Below, piece by piece: positions 47,859-56,802 of a DNA stretch of 64,000 bases (its first letter is position 1; each line of letters begins with the position of its first letter). The position numbers and the translations under genes are program-made. This DNA is from Thermoproteota archaeon (GTDB lineage Archaea; Korarchaeota; Korarchaeia; Korarchaeales; Korarchaeaceae): NCBI GenBank assembly GCA_027491435.1, contig JAOZFG010000035.1, forward strand, positions 62,001-126,000, read 5' to 3'. A model generated the notes under the pieces. The model saw only the letters and a program-made list of their open reading frames with translations. It ran no database searches and was not told the origin of the DNA.

Positions 47859-49235
47859 TTGAAGCCCTTTCCGAATGAAGGGAAGGACCTGACTGGCGCC
47901 CTGAGGAGGGGCGAAATAACAGTAGCCGTGTATGGGCTTGGACATGTGGGCGCCCCTCTCTTGGCAGCTTGGTTACTCGCTGGGGCTAGGGGAATAGGGG
48001 TTGACGTCGACCCAGAGAAGGTCGACTTGGTGAACTCAGGTAAGAGCCCGGTTATGGAGCCCGGGGTCGATGAGGTTTTCAGTAAGGCCGTCGAGGAGGG
48101 CAGATTAAGGGCGACTACCTCTGGCGCTGACGCCGCCAGCGAGTCGGACGTCATGTTGATAGCGGTGCCCACCAAGCTCTCCGGGGACGGGTGGCCCAGG
48201 AAACCTGACTTAACGCATGTTAAGGAGGTGGCTAGGGAAATAGGGAAAGGGCTTCAAAAGGGTGATTTAGTGATCTTGGAGAGTAGTTCACCCCCAGGGA
48301 CCACTAGAAAAGTTCTCAAGCCCATTTTAGAGGATGAAAGCGGGCTTAAGGCGGAGGAGGATTTTGGTTTGGTGTACAGTCCGGAGAGGATAGCTGAGGG
48401 GAGGGCCCTTAAGGACATAGTCGAATCCTACCCCAAAGTAATAGGGGGGATAGGACCTAAGAGCTCGGCTACGGCCTCTGAACTCTATGGGGTGATCGCA
48501 TCCAAGGGCGTTATAGAGGTCAGCAACGACCTAGTTGCTGAGTTCGAGAAGTTGGCTGAGGGAATTTACAGGGACGTCAACATAGCTTTAGCAAACGAGT
48601 TAGCCGAGCTTTGCAGGGTTTTGGGCATAGATTATGATGAGGTCAGGTTGGCCGCTAATAGTCAGCCCTACTCTCACCTTCACAGGCCCGGAACTGGAGT
48701 GGGAGGGCTCTGCATCCCTGTTTACCCCCACTTCCTGGCCTGGGTCGCCAACGAGAATTCAGTAAAGCTGGAGTTGGTTAAGACGGGCAGGAGGATAAAT
48801 GAGGAGATGCCGAGGAGGGTTGCTGAACTGGTGGAGCAGGGGATGGAGAGGCTCGGGCTTAAGTATGAGGTCTCTATACTGGGGCTGGCTTTCAGGGGAG
48901 ATGTAGCTGATTCGAGGCTCTCCCCAACCTACGACCTGATAAAGGAACTGCAGGATAGAGGGATTTCCGTGAAGGTTGTACACGATCCCCTGATAGCAGA
49001 AGATCCCCTGCTCGAGGAGCTGGGGGTTGGACTCACCAAGGAGCTAGAGAAGGCGCTCAAGGCGCCCGCTGTGGTTATCTCGACGGATCACTCCCAGTAC
49101 AGGATGAAGGCCAGCGAGTTCTTCGGGATGGGTGAGTTCATCCTCCTGGTGGACGGCAGACACGTCATAGAGGTTGATGAAGTTCCTAGGGGGAAGGCCT
49201 ACGTTGGGGTGGGAAGGCCCTGGATCATCCCCTGA
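47859..49235 (+). CDS. UDP-glucose/UDP-ManNAc-type nucleotide-sugar dehydrogenase
   Basis: 458 residues from TTG 47859. The GTG at 47850 is part of the ribosome site TAGGTGAT, so it is less likely to be the start. The N-terminal NAD site VAVYGLGHVGAPLLAAWLLAGA lies near residues 22-43. The middle domain has VYSPERIAEGRALKD and FEKLAEGIYRDVNIALANELA. The catalytic Cys is in GTGVGGLCIPVYPHFLAW near 278-294. A C-terminal Rossmann domain follows, with ILGLAFRGDVADSRLSP. It oxidises a sugar nucleotide twice to a uronate, as in UDP-ManNAcA or UDP-glucuronate synthesis for surface glycans. It overlaps the aldolase gene convergently. Confidence 0.9.
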   Translation: MKPFPNEGKDLTGALRRGEITVAVYGLGHVGAPLLAAWLLAGARGIGVDVDPEKVDLVNSGKSPVMEPGVDEVFSKAVEEGRLRATTSGADAASESDVMLIAVPTKLSGDGWPRKPDLTHVKEVAREIGKGLQKGDLVILESSSPPGTTRKVLKPILEDESGLKAEEDFGLVYSPERIAEGRALKDIVESYPKVIGGIGPKSSATASELYGVIASKGVIEVSNDLVAEFEKLAEGIYRDVNIALANELAELCRVLGIDYDEVRLAANSQPYSHLHRPGTGVGGLCIPVYPHFLAWVANENSVKLELVKTGRRINEEMPRRVAELVEQGMERLGLKYEVSILGLAFRGDVADSRLSPTYDLIKELQDRGISVKVVHDPLIAEDPLLEELGVGLTKELEKALKAPAVVISTDHSQYRMKASEFFGMGEFILLVDGRHVIEVDEVPRGKAYVGVGRPWIIP

Positions 49236-49797
49236 GGAGCCTCCTCACGAAGCTTATGGTGAATATCTCCAGCAAAGACTCCATGGCTGCCAAGGCCCCC
49301 CACAAGTCAACTTCAGAGGCCACCACTGGCCCATGTCTCCTTATTATCACGGCGTTCACGCCTGACATGGCAGAAGCCACTGCCTCCGCAAGCTCCTCAG
49401 TTCCGTATGGCCTCCAACCTATCACCTTAACCCCTTTGAGCAGTATTTTCGCCTCTTCAGTCCAGTCCCTCTCCTCAAATAGTTCTGAGGAGGTGAAGAG
49501 GTTCGCCATTCCCGTTATTAGGGGGTGATGGCAGTGGAGAACGGCCTTGACGTCCGGCCTCCTCTTGTATATTTGGAGGTGCATCCTCCACTCAGAGCTC
49601 GGCTTTCCTCCCCTAGGATCGCCATCCCACGTCACGAAAACCACGTCCTCAGGGCTCAGGTTCCCCTTGAATTTGCCTGATGGGGTTATATAGATCCCGT
49701 CGTCGGCCCTTATGCTAGCGTTTCCTCCAGCTCCAGTGGTTAGCCCCTTGAGGTGGGCTACCCTCATAACTTCAGCTACCTCGTCGGGATTCACCAT
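49225..49797 (-). CDS. Class II aldolase (fuculose-phosphate aldolase-like)
   Basis: 190 residues from ATG 49797; a GTG at 49812 would overlap the rhomboid gene further. Family features are GLTTGAGGNASIRADDGIYITPSGKFKGNLSPEDVV, the catalytic-metal region SEWRMHLQIYKRRPDVKAVLHCHHPLI (Glu and two His), and IIRRHGPVVAS with the third metal His. These zinc aldolases split or dehydrate sugar phosphates such as fuculose 1-phosphate, or methylthioribulose 1-phosphate. The exact substrate is not clear. It is the second gene of a unit with the rhomboid protease and overlaps its end by 7 bases. Confidence 0.88.
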   Translation of the reverse strand: MVNPDEVAEVMRVAHLKGLTTGAGGNASIRADDGIYITPSGKFKGNLSPEDVVFVTWDGDPRGGKPSSEWRMHLQIYKRRPDVKAVLHCHHPLITGMANLFTSSELFEERDWTEEAKILLKGVKVIGWRPYGTEELAEAVASAMSGVNAVIIRRHGPVVASEVDLWGALAAMESLLEIFTISFVRRLLRG

Positions 49798-50483
49798 GTG
49801 TAGCCCCACCACCAGTACTCTGGGTAACGCCCTTGCCTATACATCCTTACCCTGTCCCTAAGGGGGAGCGACATTACCACTCCAGCTATAAAGCCGCCTA
49901 TGTGGGCCCAATAGGCTACCCCTGTCCTCTCCCCTATTAAGGCTGGTATCAACTGCCAGAGGAACCAGAAGCCTATGTAGTACTTAGCGGGAATTCTCTC
50001 GACCACCACGTAGAAGTAGATGAATACGAGCGTGAGTATGTTGGCCTCCGGGTAAAATATCATGTAAGCCCCCAGGACCCCGCTTATAGCACCGGATGCG
50101 CCGACCGCAGGTATCATGGAGGTGGGGAACATGACCGTGTGGAGGAGATCTGCTGCTAACCCGGAAATGAGGTAGAAGATCAGGTACTGCACTTTGCCAT
50201 AGGCCGCCTCCACGTTGTCCCCGAATATGTAGAGGTAGAGCATGTTGCCTATTAGGTGAAGCCACCCCCCGTGCATGAACATGGAGGTGAAGAGCCTGTA
50301 GAAGTTGGCCGAGGGGTTGTCCAGGAAAAGGGCTGGTATGTACCCGTACTCGTATATGAGGTACTGGAACCTGTCGGGCCCGCCGGCTATCTGCCATAGG
50401 AACACTATCACGTTGGCTGCGATGAGCATATAGGTGACGTAAGGGGTCTCGGGACTAGGGTTTTCATCCCTATACGGTATCAA
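49791..50483 (-). CDS. Rhomboid-family intramembrane serine protease
   Basis: 230 residues, six or seven helices. The N-terminal loop helix has LFTSMFMHGGWLHLIGNMLYLYIFGDNVEAAYG (the HxxxN motif). The catalytic Ser is in AVGASGAISGVLGAYMIFYP near residue 128 (GxSG), and the catalytic His is in YWAHIGGFIAGVVMSL near residue 196. It cuts membrane proteins within the bilayer. The substrate is unknown. The short cytoplasmic tail is Tyr/Arg/Trp-rich (YRQGRYPEYWWWGYTW). Confidence 0.9.
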   Translation of the reverse strand: MIPYRDENPSPETPYVTYMLIAANVIVFLWQIAGGPDRFQYLIYEYGYIPALFLDNPSANFYRLFTSMFMHGGWLHLIGNMLYLYIFGDNVEAAYGKVQYLIFYLISGLAADLLHTVMFPTSMIPAVGASGAISGVLGAYMIFYPEANILTLVFIYFYVVVERIPAKYYIGFWFLWQLIPALIGERTGVAYWAHIGGFIAGVVMSLPLRDRVRMYRQGRYPEYWWWGYTW

Positions 50484-50576
50484 CTCAGAACCTCCCGGGC
50501 TCAGCTGACTCTCTTAAGGGCATCGAAGCCCTCTTGCCGAATAGTCATCATCGCCTAGTAAGTAGAGGGCCTCAAT

Positions 50577-50583
50577 AAAAAAA
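50577..50583 (-). terminator. T-run downstream of the kor operon
   Basis: On the minus strand TTTTTTT occurs about 18 bases after the gamma-subunit stop codon (50601), ending the four-gene operon. Confidence 0.45.
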
Positions 50584-50600
50584 TAATGTGATGGGAAGAG

Positions 50601-51164
50601 CTACATCCCCTTTATCAGTTTAACGAGTTCCTTTCCTACTTCCCTTCCCCTTCTGGCGGCCTTTATATTCAGGTCTATGAACTGGGGCTTAACAAGCATC
50701 CTTATCGCTTCTTCTAAGTTTTCAAGCGGAATTATCTCGATGGCCTCGGTAAGGACGCCCAGCATGAACATGTTAGCCACTATTCTATGGCCTAGCTTTT
50801 CAGCCTCATCTGTGGCGGGAACCTTGAATATGAGCCTGGCCTTCCCCTCTACAGGGTCAAAGTACTTGATCATTGAGGAGTCGGCAATTATAACGGTCTT
50901 TGAGATGTCGTACCTCTTGGAGAACCTGTTCAAAGAGTCCTGATTCATAACGACCCAGAAGTCGGGGGATATCACCTTGGGGTAGTCTATCTCTTCATCC
51001 GAGATAACTACTTCAGACCTAGTGGACCCCAGCCTGGCCTCAGGCCCGTAGGTGTAGGTGGACGCTGCAAAGTAATTGCTGAGCACCGTAGCTTGAGCTA
51101 AGACAGCGCCTGACAGAACTATTCCCTGACCTCCAAAACCGGACAGCATTATTTCAATCCTCAA
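50601..51164 (-). CDS. korC: 2-oxoglutarate-type:ferredoxin oxidoreductase, gamma subunit
   Basis: 187 residues. IEIMLSGFGGQGIVLSGAVLAQATVLSNYFAASTYTYGPEARLGSTRSEVVISDEEIDYPKVISPDFWVVMNQDSLN is the gamma-subunit pattern of 2-oxoacid ferredoxin oxidoreductases, with YGPEARLGST typical of 2-oxoglutarate-type (Kor) enzymes. It is the last of four genes alpha-beta-delta-gamma on the minus strand, overlapping the ferredoxin subunit by 11 bases. The complex turns 2-oxoglutarate (or another 2-oxoacid) and CoA into acyl-CoA, CO2 and reduced ferredoxin. Confidence 0.9.
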   Translation of the reverse strand: MRIEIMLSGFGGQGIVLSGAVLAQATVLSNYFAASTYTYGPEARLGSTRSEVVISDEEIDYPKVISPDFWVVMNQDSLNRFSKRYDISKTVIIADSSMIKYFDPVEGKARLIFKVPATDEAEKLGHRIVANMFMLGVLTEAIEIIPLENLEEAIRMLVKPQFIDLNIKAARRGREVGKELVKLIKGM

Positions 51165-51513
51165 GCCACCACACCCCCTCCTTCACTATCCTGTCCCTCT
51201 CCTCTACTCTAGGAAGCCAGGGCTTCTCGTACTTCTCCTCCACCTCCTTCAGCATCTTCTCCTCTTCCTCGTCTATTATCACCTGTATGGCGAAGTCAGG
51301 ACAGTAGAACTCGCACAGGCGGCACCTCCTGCACTGATCCAGCCTCACGGCGACGGGCTTCTTCACTCCCCTCCAGTTTCTCTCCTTAGAGATCTCGAAA
51401 ACGTCCCAAGGACAGGCCCAGATGCAGAGGTAGCATCCTTTACACAGCTTGTCGCTGACTATGATATCTTTTACGCCAACTCCCGGCTTCATGTACATGA
51501 GATCACCTCCCAC
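51154..51513 (-). CDS. korD: 2-oxoglutarate-type:ferredoxin oxidoreductase, delta (ferredoxin) subunit
   Basis: 119 residues. Two [4Fe-4S] motifs: DKLCKGCYLCIWACPWDVF near residues 21-39 and DQCRRCRLCEFYCPDFAI near 57-74, eight cysteines in all. A C-terminal helical extension (EEEEKMLKEVEEKYEKPWLPRVEERDRIV) is longer than in the other operon's ferredoxin. It overlaps the beta gene by 11 bases. Confidence 0.9.
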   Translation of the reverse strand: MGGDLMYMKPGVGVKDIIVSDKLCKGCYLCIWACPWDVFEISKERNWRGVKKPVAVRLDQCRRCRLCEFYCPDFAIQVIIDEEEEKMLKEVEEKYEKPWLPRVEERDRIVKEGVWWLED

Positions 51514-52357
51514 CCTTCTTCTGAGCCTTCTCGATTATCTTGTAGACTTGCTCGGTGTACTCGGGCCTGTCAGTTCTGTGTAGGAACTCTCCCACTACTA
51601 TCTTGCCCTGAAGCTCCTCGGGGCTCATGGTCTTGGCCTTCCCTAGGGGGACTGAGACCTCCTTGAACCAGTCCATCATGTCCCTGGGGTCGGGCTTGCC
51701 TAATATGTACCTGCCAGCGTAAGTGGGGCACTGGAAGACTATCTCTATTGCCGCGAACCCCTTGTGCTTTATAGCCTTCTTTATGCTGTTCTTAGCTTGC
51801 ACGAAATGGTAGGTCGTCCACCTGGCTAGATAGGTAGCTCCAGCAGCTTCGAGTAACTTCATCAGGTCGAAGTTAGGCTCTATATTCCCGTAGGGTGTAG
51901 TGTTTGTCCTAGCCCCTTGAGGAGTGGTTGGTGACATTTGCCCTCCGGTGAGCGAGTAAAGCATGTTAGTCGCTATTATGGCGGTGAGGTCCACGTTTCT
52001 CCTAGCGGCGTGTATTAAGTGGTTCCCACCTATGCCCATGCTGTCCCCGTCTCCCATCACGACTATTACGTTAAGATCTGGTTTAGACAGCTTCAGCGCT
52101 GTAGCGAAGGCTAGAGCTCTGCCGTGAAGCGTGTGAGCGGCGTCCCTTCTGAAGTAGAGGGGAACCCACCCTGAGCAGCCTATGCCCGATACGAAGGCAG
52201 TTCTCTTCCACTCCTCCTCTCCTAGCTCCTCGAAAGCCATCAGGATCATTCTTTCTATTATTCCTAGCCCACAGCCTGGACAAAAGGCGTGGGGCATTAT
52301 CTCGGTTCTCATATACTTCTTAGCAAGATAATGCTCGAAATCCCTCTCAGAGAACAT
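51503..52357 (-). CDS. korB: 2-oxoglutarate-type:ferredoxin oxidoreductase, beta (TPP-binding) subunit
   Basis: 284 residues. Cluster cysteines are in HAFCPGCGLGIIERM near residue 26 and VSGIGCSGWVPLYF near residue 59. The thiamine-diphosphate motif IVVMGDGDSMGIGGNHLIHAARRNVDLTAIIATNMLYSLTGGQMSPTTPQG spans about 97-148, of the KorB type (GDGD...GGNH, LTGGQ.SPTT). AGGTGATCTC precedes the ATG. It lies 4 bases after korA. Confidence 0.93.
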   Translation of the reverse strand: MFSERDFEHYLAKKYMRTEIMPHAFCPGCGLGIIERMILMAFEELGEEEWKRTAFVSGIGCSGWVPLYFRRDAAHTLHGRALAFATALKLSKPDLNVIVVMGDGDSMGIGGNHLIHAARRNVDLTAIIATNMLYSLTGGQMSPTTPQGARTNTTPYGNIEPNFDLMKLLEAAGATYLARWTTYHFVQAKNSIKKAIKHKGFAAIEIVFQCPTYAGRYILGKPDPRDMMDWFKEVSVPLGKAKTMSPEELQGKIVVGEFLHRTDRPEYTEQVYKIIEKAQKKGGR

Positions 52358-52361
52358 GAGA

Positions 52362-53513
52362 TCACCTCGCCACCCTCTTTATAGCTGCTAGCACCTCATC
52401 AGGGTGGTGTAGTAGTCCTCCCACCTTGGTCAAGGACATCACCTCGGCCATGCCCTTTGAGGCCCTCTCCACTTCCCTCACCATCTTGCCCATGTTCATC
52501 TCCGGAACCACTATTGCCTTCACTTGAGAGGCCACTTCTTGAACTTTCTTATCGTAGAACGGCCATAGCGTGATCAGTTTTAACATTCCTGCCTTGATGC
52601 CGAGCTTTCTGGCCTCCCTAACCGCCCTCAATGAGGTCCTAGCCGACGAACCGTATGAGATCACAGCTACCTCGGCGTCGTCCAACATGTACTCCTCATA
52701 CATGGATATCTTGTCCACATTCTTCTCTATCTTGTACCAGAGCCTCCTAATGGTCCTGTTAGCAGCTGCGTGATCAGTGCCTATCCTATGGCCGAATTCG
52801 TCGTGCATGACGCTCTCCACCAGGACGTTGTAGCCGTCTCCGAAGGCGGGCATGGGGGTAACCCACTCACCAGGCTTCTTAGGCAGATAGGGGATGTACT
52901 GCTCGGGGGGCACGTCGGGCTTCTTCCTCTCTACAACCTCTATCTCCTCCAGAGGAGGCACCTTAACCGGTTCCCTAACATGTGCGATAACCTCATCGGC
53001 CAGAATGATGACGGGATTCCTGTAGGTCTCAGACAGGTTAAACGCCTTAATCGTAAGGTCGAACACTTCCTGAACGCTTGAGGGAGCCAGCACTATTGAG
53101 GCGTAATCTCCATGGCTCCCCCACCTGGCCTGCATTACGTCTCCCTGCGAGGGAAGGGTAACCAGACCTGTGGAGGGCCCTCCCCTTTGGACGTTCACTA
53201 GAACCAGGGGAGTTTCGGTTATTATGGCATAACCTAGGCCTTCCTGCATCAAGGAGAAACCTGGACCGCTAGTTGCGGTCATAGATTTCCTTCCGCCCCA
53301 CGAGGCGCCTATGACGGCGAGGATGGATCCGAGCTCATCCTCCATCTGGATGAAAATGCCGCCAACCTGAGGGAGTCTGTAAGACATCCTCTCAGCAATT
53401 TCCGTAGCCGGAGTGATGGGGTACCCGGCAAAAAATCGGCAACCGGCAATTATTGCGCCCTCTACGACGGCTTCATCTCCCTGCATCAGGTGGACGCCGG
53501 GCTCAAGGGACAA
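52362..53513 (-). CDS. korA: 2-oxoglutarate-type:ferredoxin oxidoreductase, alpha subunit
   Basis: 383 residues. The Kor alpha pattern is clear: MQGDEAVVEGAIIAGCRFFAGYPITPATEIAERM (YPITP), EDELGSILAVIGASWGGRKSMTATSGPGFSLMQEGLGYAIITETPLVLVNVQRGGPSTGLVTLPSQGDVMQARWGSHGDY, and a C-terminal transketolase-type domain with GMLKLITLWPF and VVPEMNMGKMVREV. The motif VQRGGPSTG...SQGD is diagnostic of the KorA type as opposed to PorA. A second, pyruvate-type complex is encoded at 23264-26345. Confidence 0.93.
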   Translation of the reverse strand: MSLEPGVHLMQGDEAVVEGAIIAGCRFFAGYPITPATEIAERMSYRLPQVGGIFIQMEDELGSILAVIGASWGGRKSMTATSGPGFSLMQEGLGYAIITETPLVLVNVQRGGPSTGLVTLPSQGDVMQARWGSHGDYASIVLAPSSVQEVFDLTIKAFNLSETYRNPVIILADEVIAHVREPVKVPPLEEIEVVERKKPDVPPEQYIPYLPKKPGEWVTPMPAFGDGYNVLVESVMHDEFGHRIGTDHAAANRTIRRLWYKIEKNVDKISMYEEYMLDDAEVAVISYGSSARTSLRAVREARKLGIKAGMLKLITLWPFYDKKVQEVASQVKAIVVPEMNMGKMVREVERASKGMAEVMSLTKVGGLLHHPDEVLAAIKRVAR

Positions 53514-53546
53514 CTTTCACACCGGCCTTTTCTCCCCCCAAGGTTA

Positions 53547-54053
53547 CTAAAAATGTTTTCTGGATTTTGATTTAAGCAGCCTCCCCTCCTCGTCTATCTC
53601 CCCATACCTTATGCGAGAGGACTTTAGGGGCCTCCCGTCCTCGGCCTTCACCAAGGGGACTACCACTATTATGAGCTCCTTCAACCCCTTCTTCTCCCTC
53701 TCCTCGTTTATTAGCAGGGCCCTCTCATAAGTCTCAGGAGTTACCACTATTATCTCAGCGTCTTCATCCTCGCTGGCCGGTCCTATTGGGTCTACTATCC
53801 TTACCACGTGAAAATTGACGTTCTTTTTCCTCAGAAAATCTTCAAGCCTCTTCTTCCTCTCCTCGTAGGAGAGAATGAGCTCATTTAGGGGCTTGCCTGT
53901 GAGCAGAGGGCCGTCAGCCAGTCCGATTAGTAAGTCCTCCGCCAAGTAGGAGGCGACCTCCAACAAGCGCCTGTGCCCTTTATGGAGCCTGTCGAAGGCC
54001 CCTCCAACTATAGCTCTCTTAAAAGGCTTCTTATACGGTTTATGGCCTCCCAA
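53547..54053 (-). CDS. coaD: Phosphopantetheine adenylyltransferase, archaeal type
   Basis: 168 residues from TTG 54053, preceded by GCGGAGGTAGTTGG. Makes dephospho-CoA from phosphopantetheine and ATP. The nucleotidyltransferase start RAIVGGAFDRLHKGHRRLL contains the HxGH motif (HKGH), and the C-terminal KSSRIRYGEIDEEG matches the ISSTRIR-type motif of archaeal PPAT. The middle EIIVVTPETYERALLINEEREKKGLKEL is typical of this subfamily. It overlaps the HAD gene upstream by 46 bases in another frame; no later start codon is suitable. Confidence 0.88.
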   Translation of the reverse strand: MGGHKPYKKPFKRAIVGGAFDRLHKGHRRLLEVASYLAEDLLIGLADGPLLTGKPLNELILSYEERKKRLEDFLRKKNVNFHVVRIVDPIGPASEDEDAEIIVVTPETYERALLINEEREKKGLKELIIVVVPLVKAEDGRPLKSSRIRYGEIDEEGRLLKSKSRKHF

Positions 54054-54652
54054 CGTCCAACTACCTCCGCACCTGACTTGACCAGGGAAGGGTCGGGTTC
54101 CTTAGCGGCTATGTATATTACTTTAACCCCTATAGAGGTTGCCTCTTTTGCTAATTCCTGGTCGGCCGTGACCAGTAGTAATTTACCGCTCACCTCCTCT
54201 ACCACGTCTCCTACGGAGATTTCCTCTCCTATCCAGGCCCTGTCCACCAGGTGGAATAGTCCCAGCCTTATCACCTTCTCCCACTCCTTGACAGGGGGCC
54301 CTTTAGATATCACACCTACCTTCACTCCCATATCCCTAGCCTGCAATATCAGATCCACGACTCCAGGCATGGGCTTGAGCAGAGCCCTCTTAACGTCGTG
54401 GTAGGCGACCACTCCTGCGGCTATCACGCCGAAGTCCTCCTTCAGCCCTAGCCTCTTCATCATCTCATTGAAGTGGTAGGGGTAGTCCTCGCCCTTCTCC
54501 TTGACCACCTTTTCTAGGGTCTCTAGAGCCACCTCCTCGTCTATCGGCAGCCCCACATCCCTCATAGCCCTAACAGCCAGCTCCCTAGCCACCGACTTAA
54601 GGTAAGAGGAGTCATAAAGGACGTCATCAACGTCTAAGAGTAACCACCTCAC
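54008..54652 (-). CDS. HAD-family phosphatase
   Basis: 214 residues. Motif I is LLLDVDDVLYDSS (catalytic Asp pair, residues about 7-9) and motif II is KVGVISKGPPVKEWEKVI near residues 112-129. Motif III/IV is not as clear (LLLVTADQELAKEATSIGVKVIYIA). A helical cap domain lies between residues 15 and 95. It may act on a sugar phosphate or nucleotide. It is flanked by coaD and a SIS-domain gene, both in the same direction, with 4-base or larger overlaps, so all are probably one operon. Confidence 0.83.
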   Translation of the reverse strand: MRWLLLDVDDVLYDSSYLKSVARELAVRAMRDVGLPIDEEVALETLEKVVKEKGEDYPYHFNEMMKRLGLKEDFGVIAAGVVAYHDVKRALLKPMPGVVDLILQARDMGVKVGVISKGPPVKEWEKVIRLGLFHLVDRAWIGEEISVGDVVEEVSGKLLLVTADQELAKEATSIGVKVIYIAAKEPDPSLVKSGAEVVGRWEAINRIRSLLREL

Positions 54653-55656
54653 TCTGTAACCACCTTCCCCAACTTCTCAGGTTTGTCGGGGTCCAACCCC
54701 CTCTTAACAGATACGTGATAGGCAAGAAGCTGAAGGGGCACGATCATAACTATTGGGCTTAGCTCACCTAAGTCGGGAGCGGGGAGGTCGCCCCCTTGAC
54801 CTACTCTTATTACTGGGGCCCCGTAAGAGGAGACCTTCCTTAACACCTCACCTATGCTCCTCCAGTCGACGGCTATAACTGGAGTTTTCTCGTTAACCAG
54901 CTGTATTGGTCCATGTAGAAACTCCCTGGCCGCAAATCCCGTGTAGTAGAAGTTACAAGTCTCCCTCAGCTTGAGGGCCGCTTCTAGGGCCGTGGGGTAG
55001 TTGGCGCCCTTTCCTAGCACGAACCCGAATTCTCGATCCTTGATGAACTCGGATATAGGCTCAACGTGCCCAGAAGTGCCCTCTATAACCTCCCTAACCA
55101 CTCTTGGTATGGATCTGAGCTTTTTCATCAACTCTTCATCCTTAGACAGCTTCACAGACAGCATGTATGCTGCCGCCAACTGAGTGGTGTAGCTCTTAGT
55201 CGCCGCCACAGCTCGCTCCACTCCGGCCTTTGTGAAAATTACCTGATCGCTTACCCTAGCCAAGGTGCTCCCCTCCGTGTTAGTTATCGCAATAACTGGG
55301 CAATCGTCGCAGACCTTCCTGAACGATTCCACAGCTATTAGCACGTCTTTACTCTCTCCACTCTGGGAGAACGCTATTAAGGAGGAATTCTCGGCCCTGC
55401 TGGGCATCCAGTTGGGTAACTCGGAGGCCTGAATTGCGGTGGCCCTCTTACCCGAGATCCTCATCAGAGCCCTTTGCAACACCAGAGAGGCATGATAGCT
55501 AGTTCCGCTACCAGTCACGTATATGAACCTCTCGTCCAGAAGTTCCGAAGCCCTCTCCACGGACCCCTCTGACTCCCTTATCGTCTTATCTATGGCTTCA
55601 GGCTGCTCCATTATCTCTTGAAACATGTACTGCCCTGGCGCCTTCCCACCTACCAT
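54649..55656 (-). CDS. SIS-domain phosphosugar isomerase (GlmS C-terminal half-like)
   Basis: 335 residues, two SIS domains and no glutaminase domain. MFQEIMEQPEAIDKTIRES, FIYVTGSGTSYHASLVLQRALMRISGKRATAIQASELPNW, LIAFSQSGESKDVLIAVESF, KSYTTQLAAAYML, LGKGANYPTALEAALKLRETCNFYYTGFAAREFLHGPIQLV and the Lys-containing C-terminus are as in the isomerase half of glucosamine-6-phosphate synthase. Without the glutaminase part it may use ammonia to make GlcN-6-P, work backwards as a deaminase, or isomerise another sugar phosphate. A TATA at 55681-55690 is about 29 bases from ATG 55656; ATG 55626 is an alternative start. Confidence 0.88.
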   Translation of the reverse strand: MVGGKAPGQYMFQEIMEQPEAIDKTIRESEGSVERASELLDERFIYVTGSGTSYHASLVLQRALMRISGKRATAIQASELPNWMPSRAENSSLIAFSQSGESKDVLIAVESFRKVCDDCPVIAITNTEGSTLARVSDQVIFTKAGVERAVAATKSYTTQLAAAYMLSVKLSKDEELMKKLRSIPRVVREVIEGTSGHVEPISEFIKDREFGFVLGKGANYPTALEAALKLRETCNFYYTGFAAREFLHGPIQLVNEKTPVIAVDWRSIGEVLRKVSSYGAPVIRVGQGGDLPAPDLGELSPIVMIVPLQLLAYHVSVKRGLDPDKPEKLGKVVTE

Positions 55657-55680
55657 AAGACCCGTGCCTCAGGACGCATC

Positions 55681-55690
55681 TATTATTTAT
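55681..55690. promoter_or_regulatory. Shared TATA between the SIS and M42 genes
   Basis: TATTATTTAT lies about 29 bases from the minus-strand ATG 55656 and about 35 bases from the plus-strand ATG 55720. For the plus gene the leader would be about 9 bases and carry AGGTGATG. Confidence 0.45.
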
Positions 55691-55719
55691 CCGTAACCGC
55701 CCATATTACAGGTGATGCC

Positions 55720-56802
55720 ATGGACGAGGAATCCATATACTTCTTCGGAAAGCTCTCAGAGGCTTTTGGACCTTCTGGATTTGAAGATGAAGTCTTAAAC
55801 CTCCTCAAAAGCAGGTATTCTCAGTATGCAGACAGGGTAGTTAGCGACAACCTCGGATCCCTCATATTCGTCAAGAGAGGAACGAGCGATGAGCCCAAGG
55901 TTATGGTCTCCGGGCACGTTGATGAGGTAGGTTTCATAGTGACTAGCGTGGATGATAAGGGCTTCCTTAAGTTCGAAACCCTCGGAGGCTGGGTTCCCAC
56001 GACCCTGCCAGCCCATAGGGTGATAGTTAGGGGGAAGAAGGGGGATCACATAGGGGTTATAACCAGCAAGCCCCCACACCTGATGTCCCCTGAGGAGAGG
56101 AAGAAGCCCTTGGAGATAAAGGACCTCTACGTGGATGTTGGGGCCAAGAGCAAGGACGATTTGAAGGAAATGGGCATAAGGATAGGCGATCCCATGGCCC
56201 CGCTGGCCAAGTTCGAGGTCCTCAGGGATGGTAAAGTGTGGCTGGGCAAGGCCTTCGACGATAGGATAGGGGCCTTCATAGGCCTTGAAGTTCTGAAGGC
56301 CTTGAAGGAGGAGGGAATAGCTCACCCTAACACCTATTACGCTGCTGCGACTGTGCAGGAGGAAGTAGGCCTCAGGGGGGCTGAGACAGCGGCAGACGTG
56401 GTTGATCCAGACGTCTTCATAGCCCTTGAAGTCGACATCGCCGGAGACTCCCCGGGAGTACAGCCCTATGAGGCCCCAGCGAAGATGTGTGAAGGCGTTT
56501 CCATACTCACCTGGGACAGGTCCATGATACCCAACAGGAAGTTGAAGGAATTCGTCATAGAGGTGGCTGAGGAAGAGGGGATAAAGTACCAACTCTCAGC
56601 CGTCAGGGGAGGAACTGACGCTGGTAGGGTCCATTTGCACAAGAGAGGCGTTCCATCTATAGTTTTAGGAGTTCCAACCAGGCACATACATTCTCACAGC
56701 TCTATACTTTGTCCTAGCGACGTTGAGGAGGCGATAAAGCTGATGAAGGCCCTGTTAAAGAGGCTGGACGCTGAGACCGTCAGGGGGTTCACCGTCAGAT
56801 GA
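55720..56802 (+). CDS. M42-family metalloaminopeptidase
   Basis: 360 residues from ATG 55720, directly after the ribosome site AGGTGATGCC; an in-frame TTG start 34 codons earlier (55618) would overlap the SIS gene start. The dinuclear metal site is visible: SGHVDEVGFIVTSV near residue 65, AFDDRIGAFIGLEVL near 180 (Asp), TVQEEVGLRGAETA near 213 (Glu-Glu), LEVDIAGDSPG near 235 and PTRHIHSHSSIL near 320 (His). M42 enzymes form tetrahedral 12-mers that trim peptides from their N-termini, finishing proteasome products. It overlaps the aconitase X gene by 4 bases. Confidence 0.9.
   Translation: MDEESIYFFGKLSEAFGPSGFEDEVLNLLKSRYSQYADRVVSDNLGSLIFVKRGTSDEPKVMVSGHVDEVGFIVTSVDDKGFLKFETLGGWVPTTLPAHRVIVRGKKGDHIGVITSKPPHLMSPEERKKPLEIKDLYVDVGAKSKDDLKEMGIRIGDPMAPLAKFEVLRDGKVWLGKAFDDRIGAFIGLEVLKALKEEGIAHPNTYYAAATVQEEVGLRGAETAADVVDPDVFIALEVDIAGDSPGVQPYEAPAKMCEGVSILTWDRSMIPNRKLKEFVIEVAEEEGIKYQLSAVRGGTDAGRVHLHKRGVPSIVLGVPTRHIHSHSSILCPSDVEEAIKLMKALLKRLDAETVRGFTVR

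Noticed and set aside
54649..55656. Complete glucosamine-6-phosphate synthase GlmS
   Set aside because: The N-terminal glutaminase domain with Cys1 is absent; only the two SIS domains are encoded.
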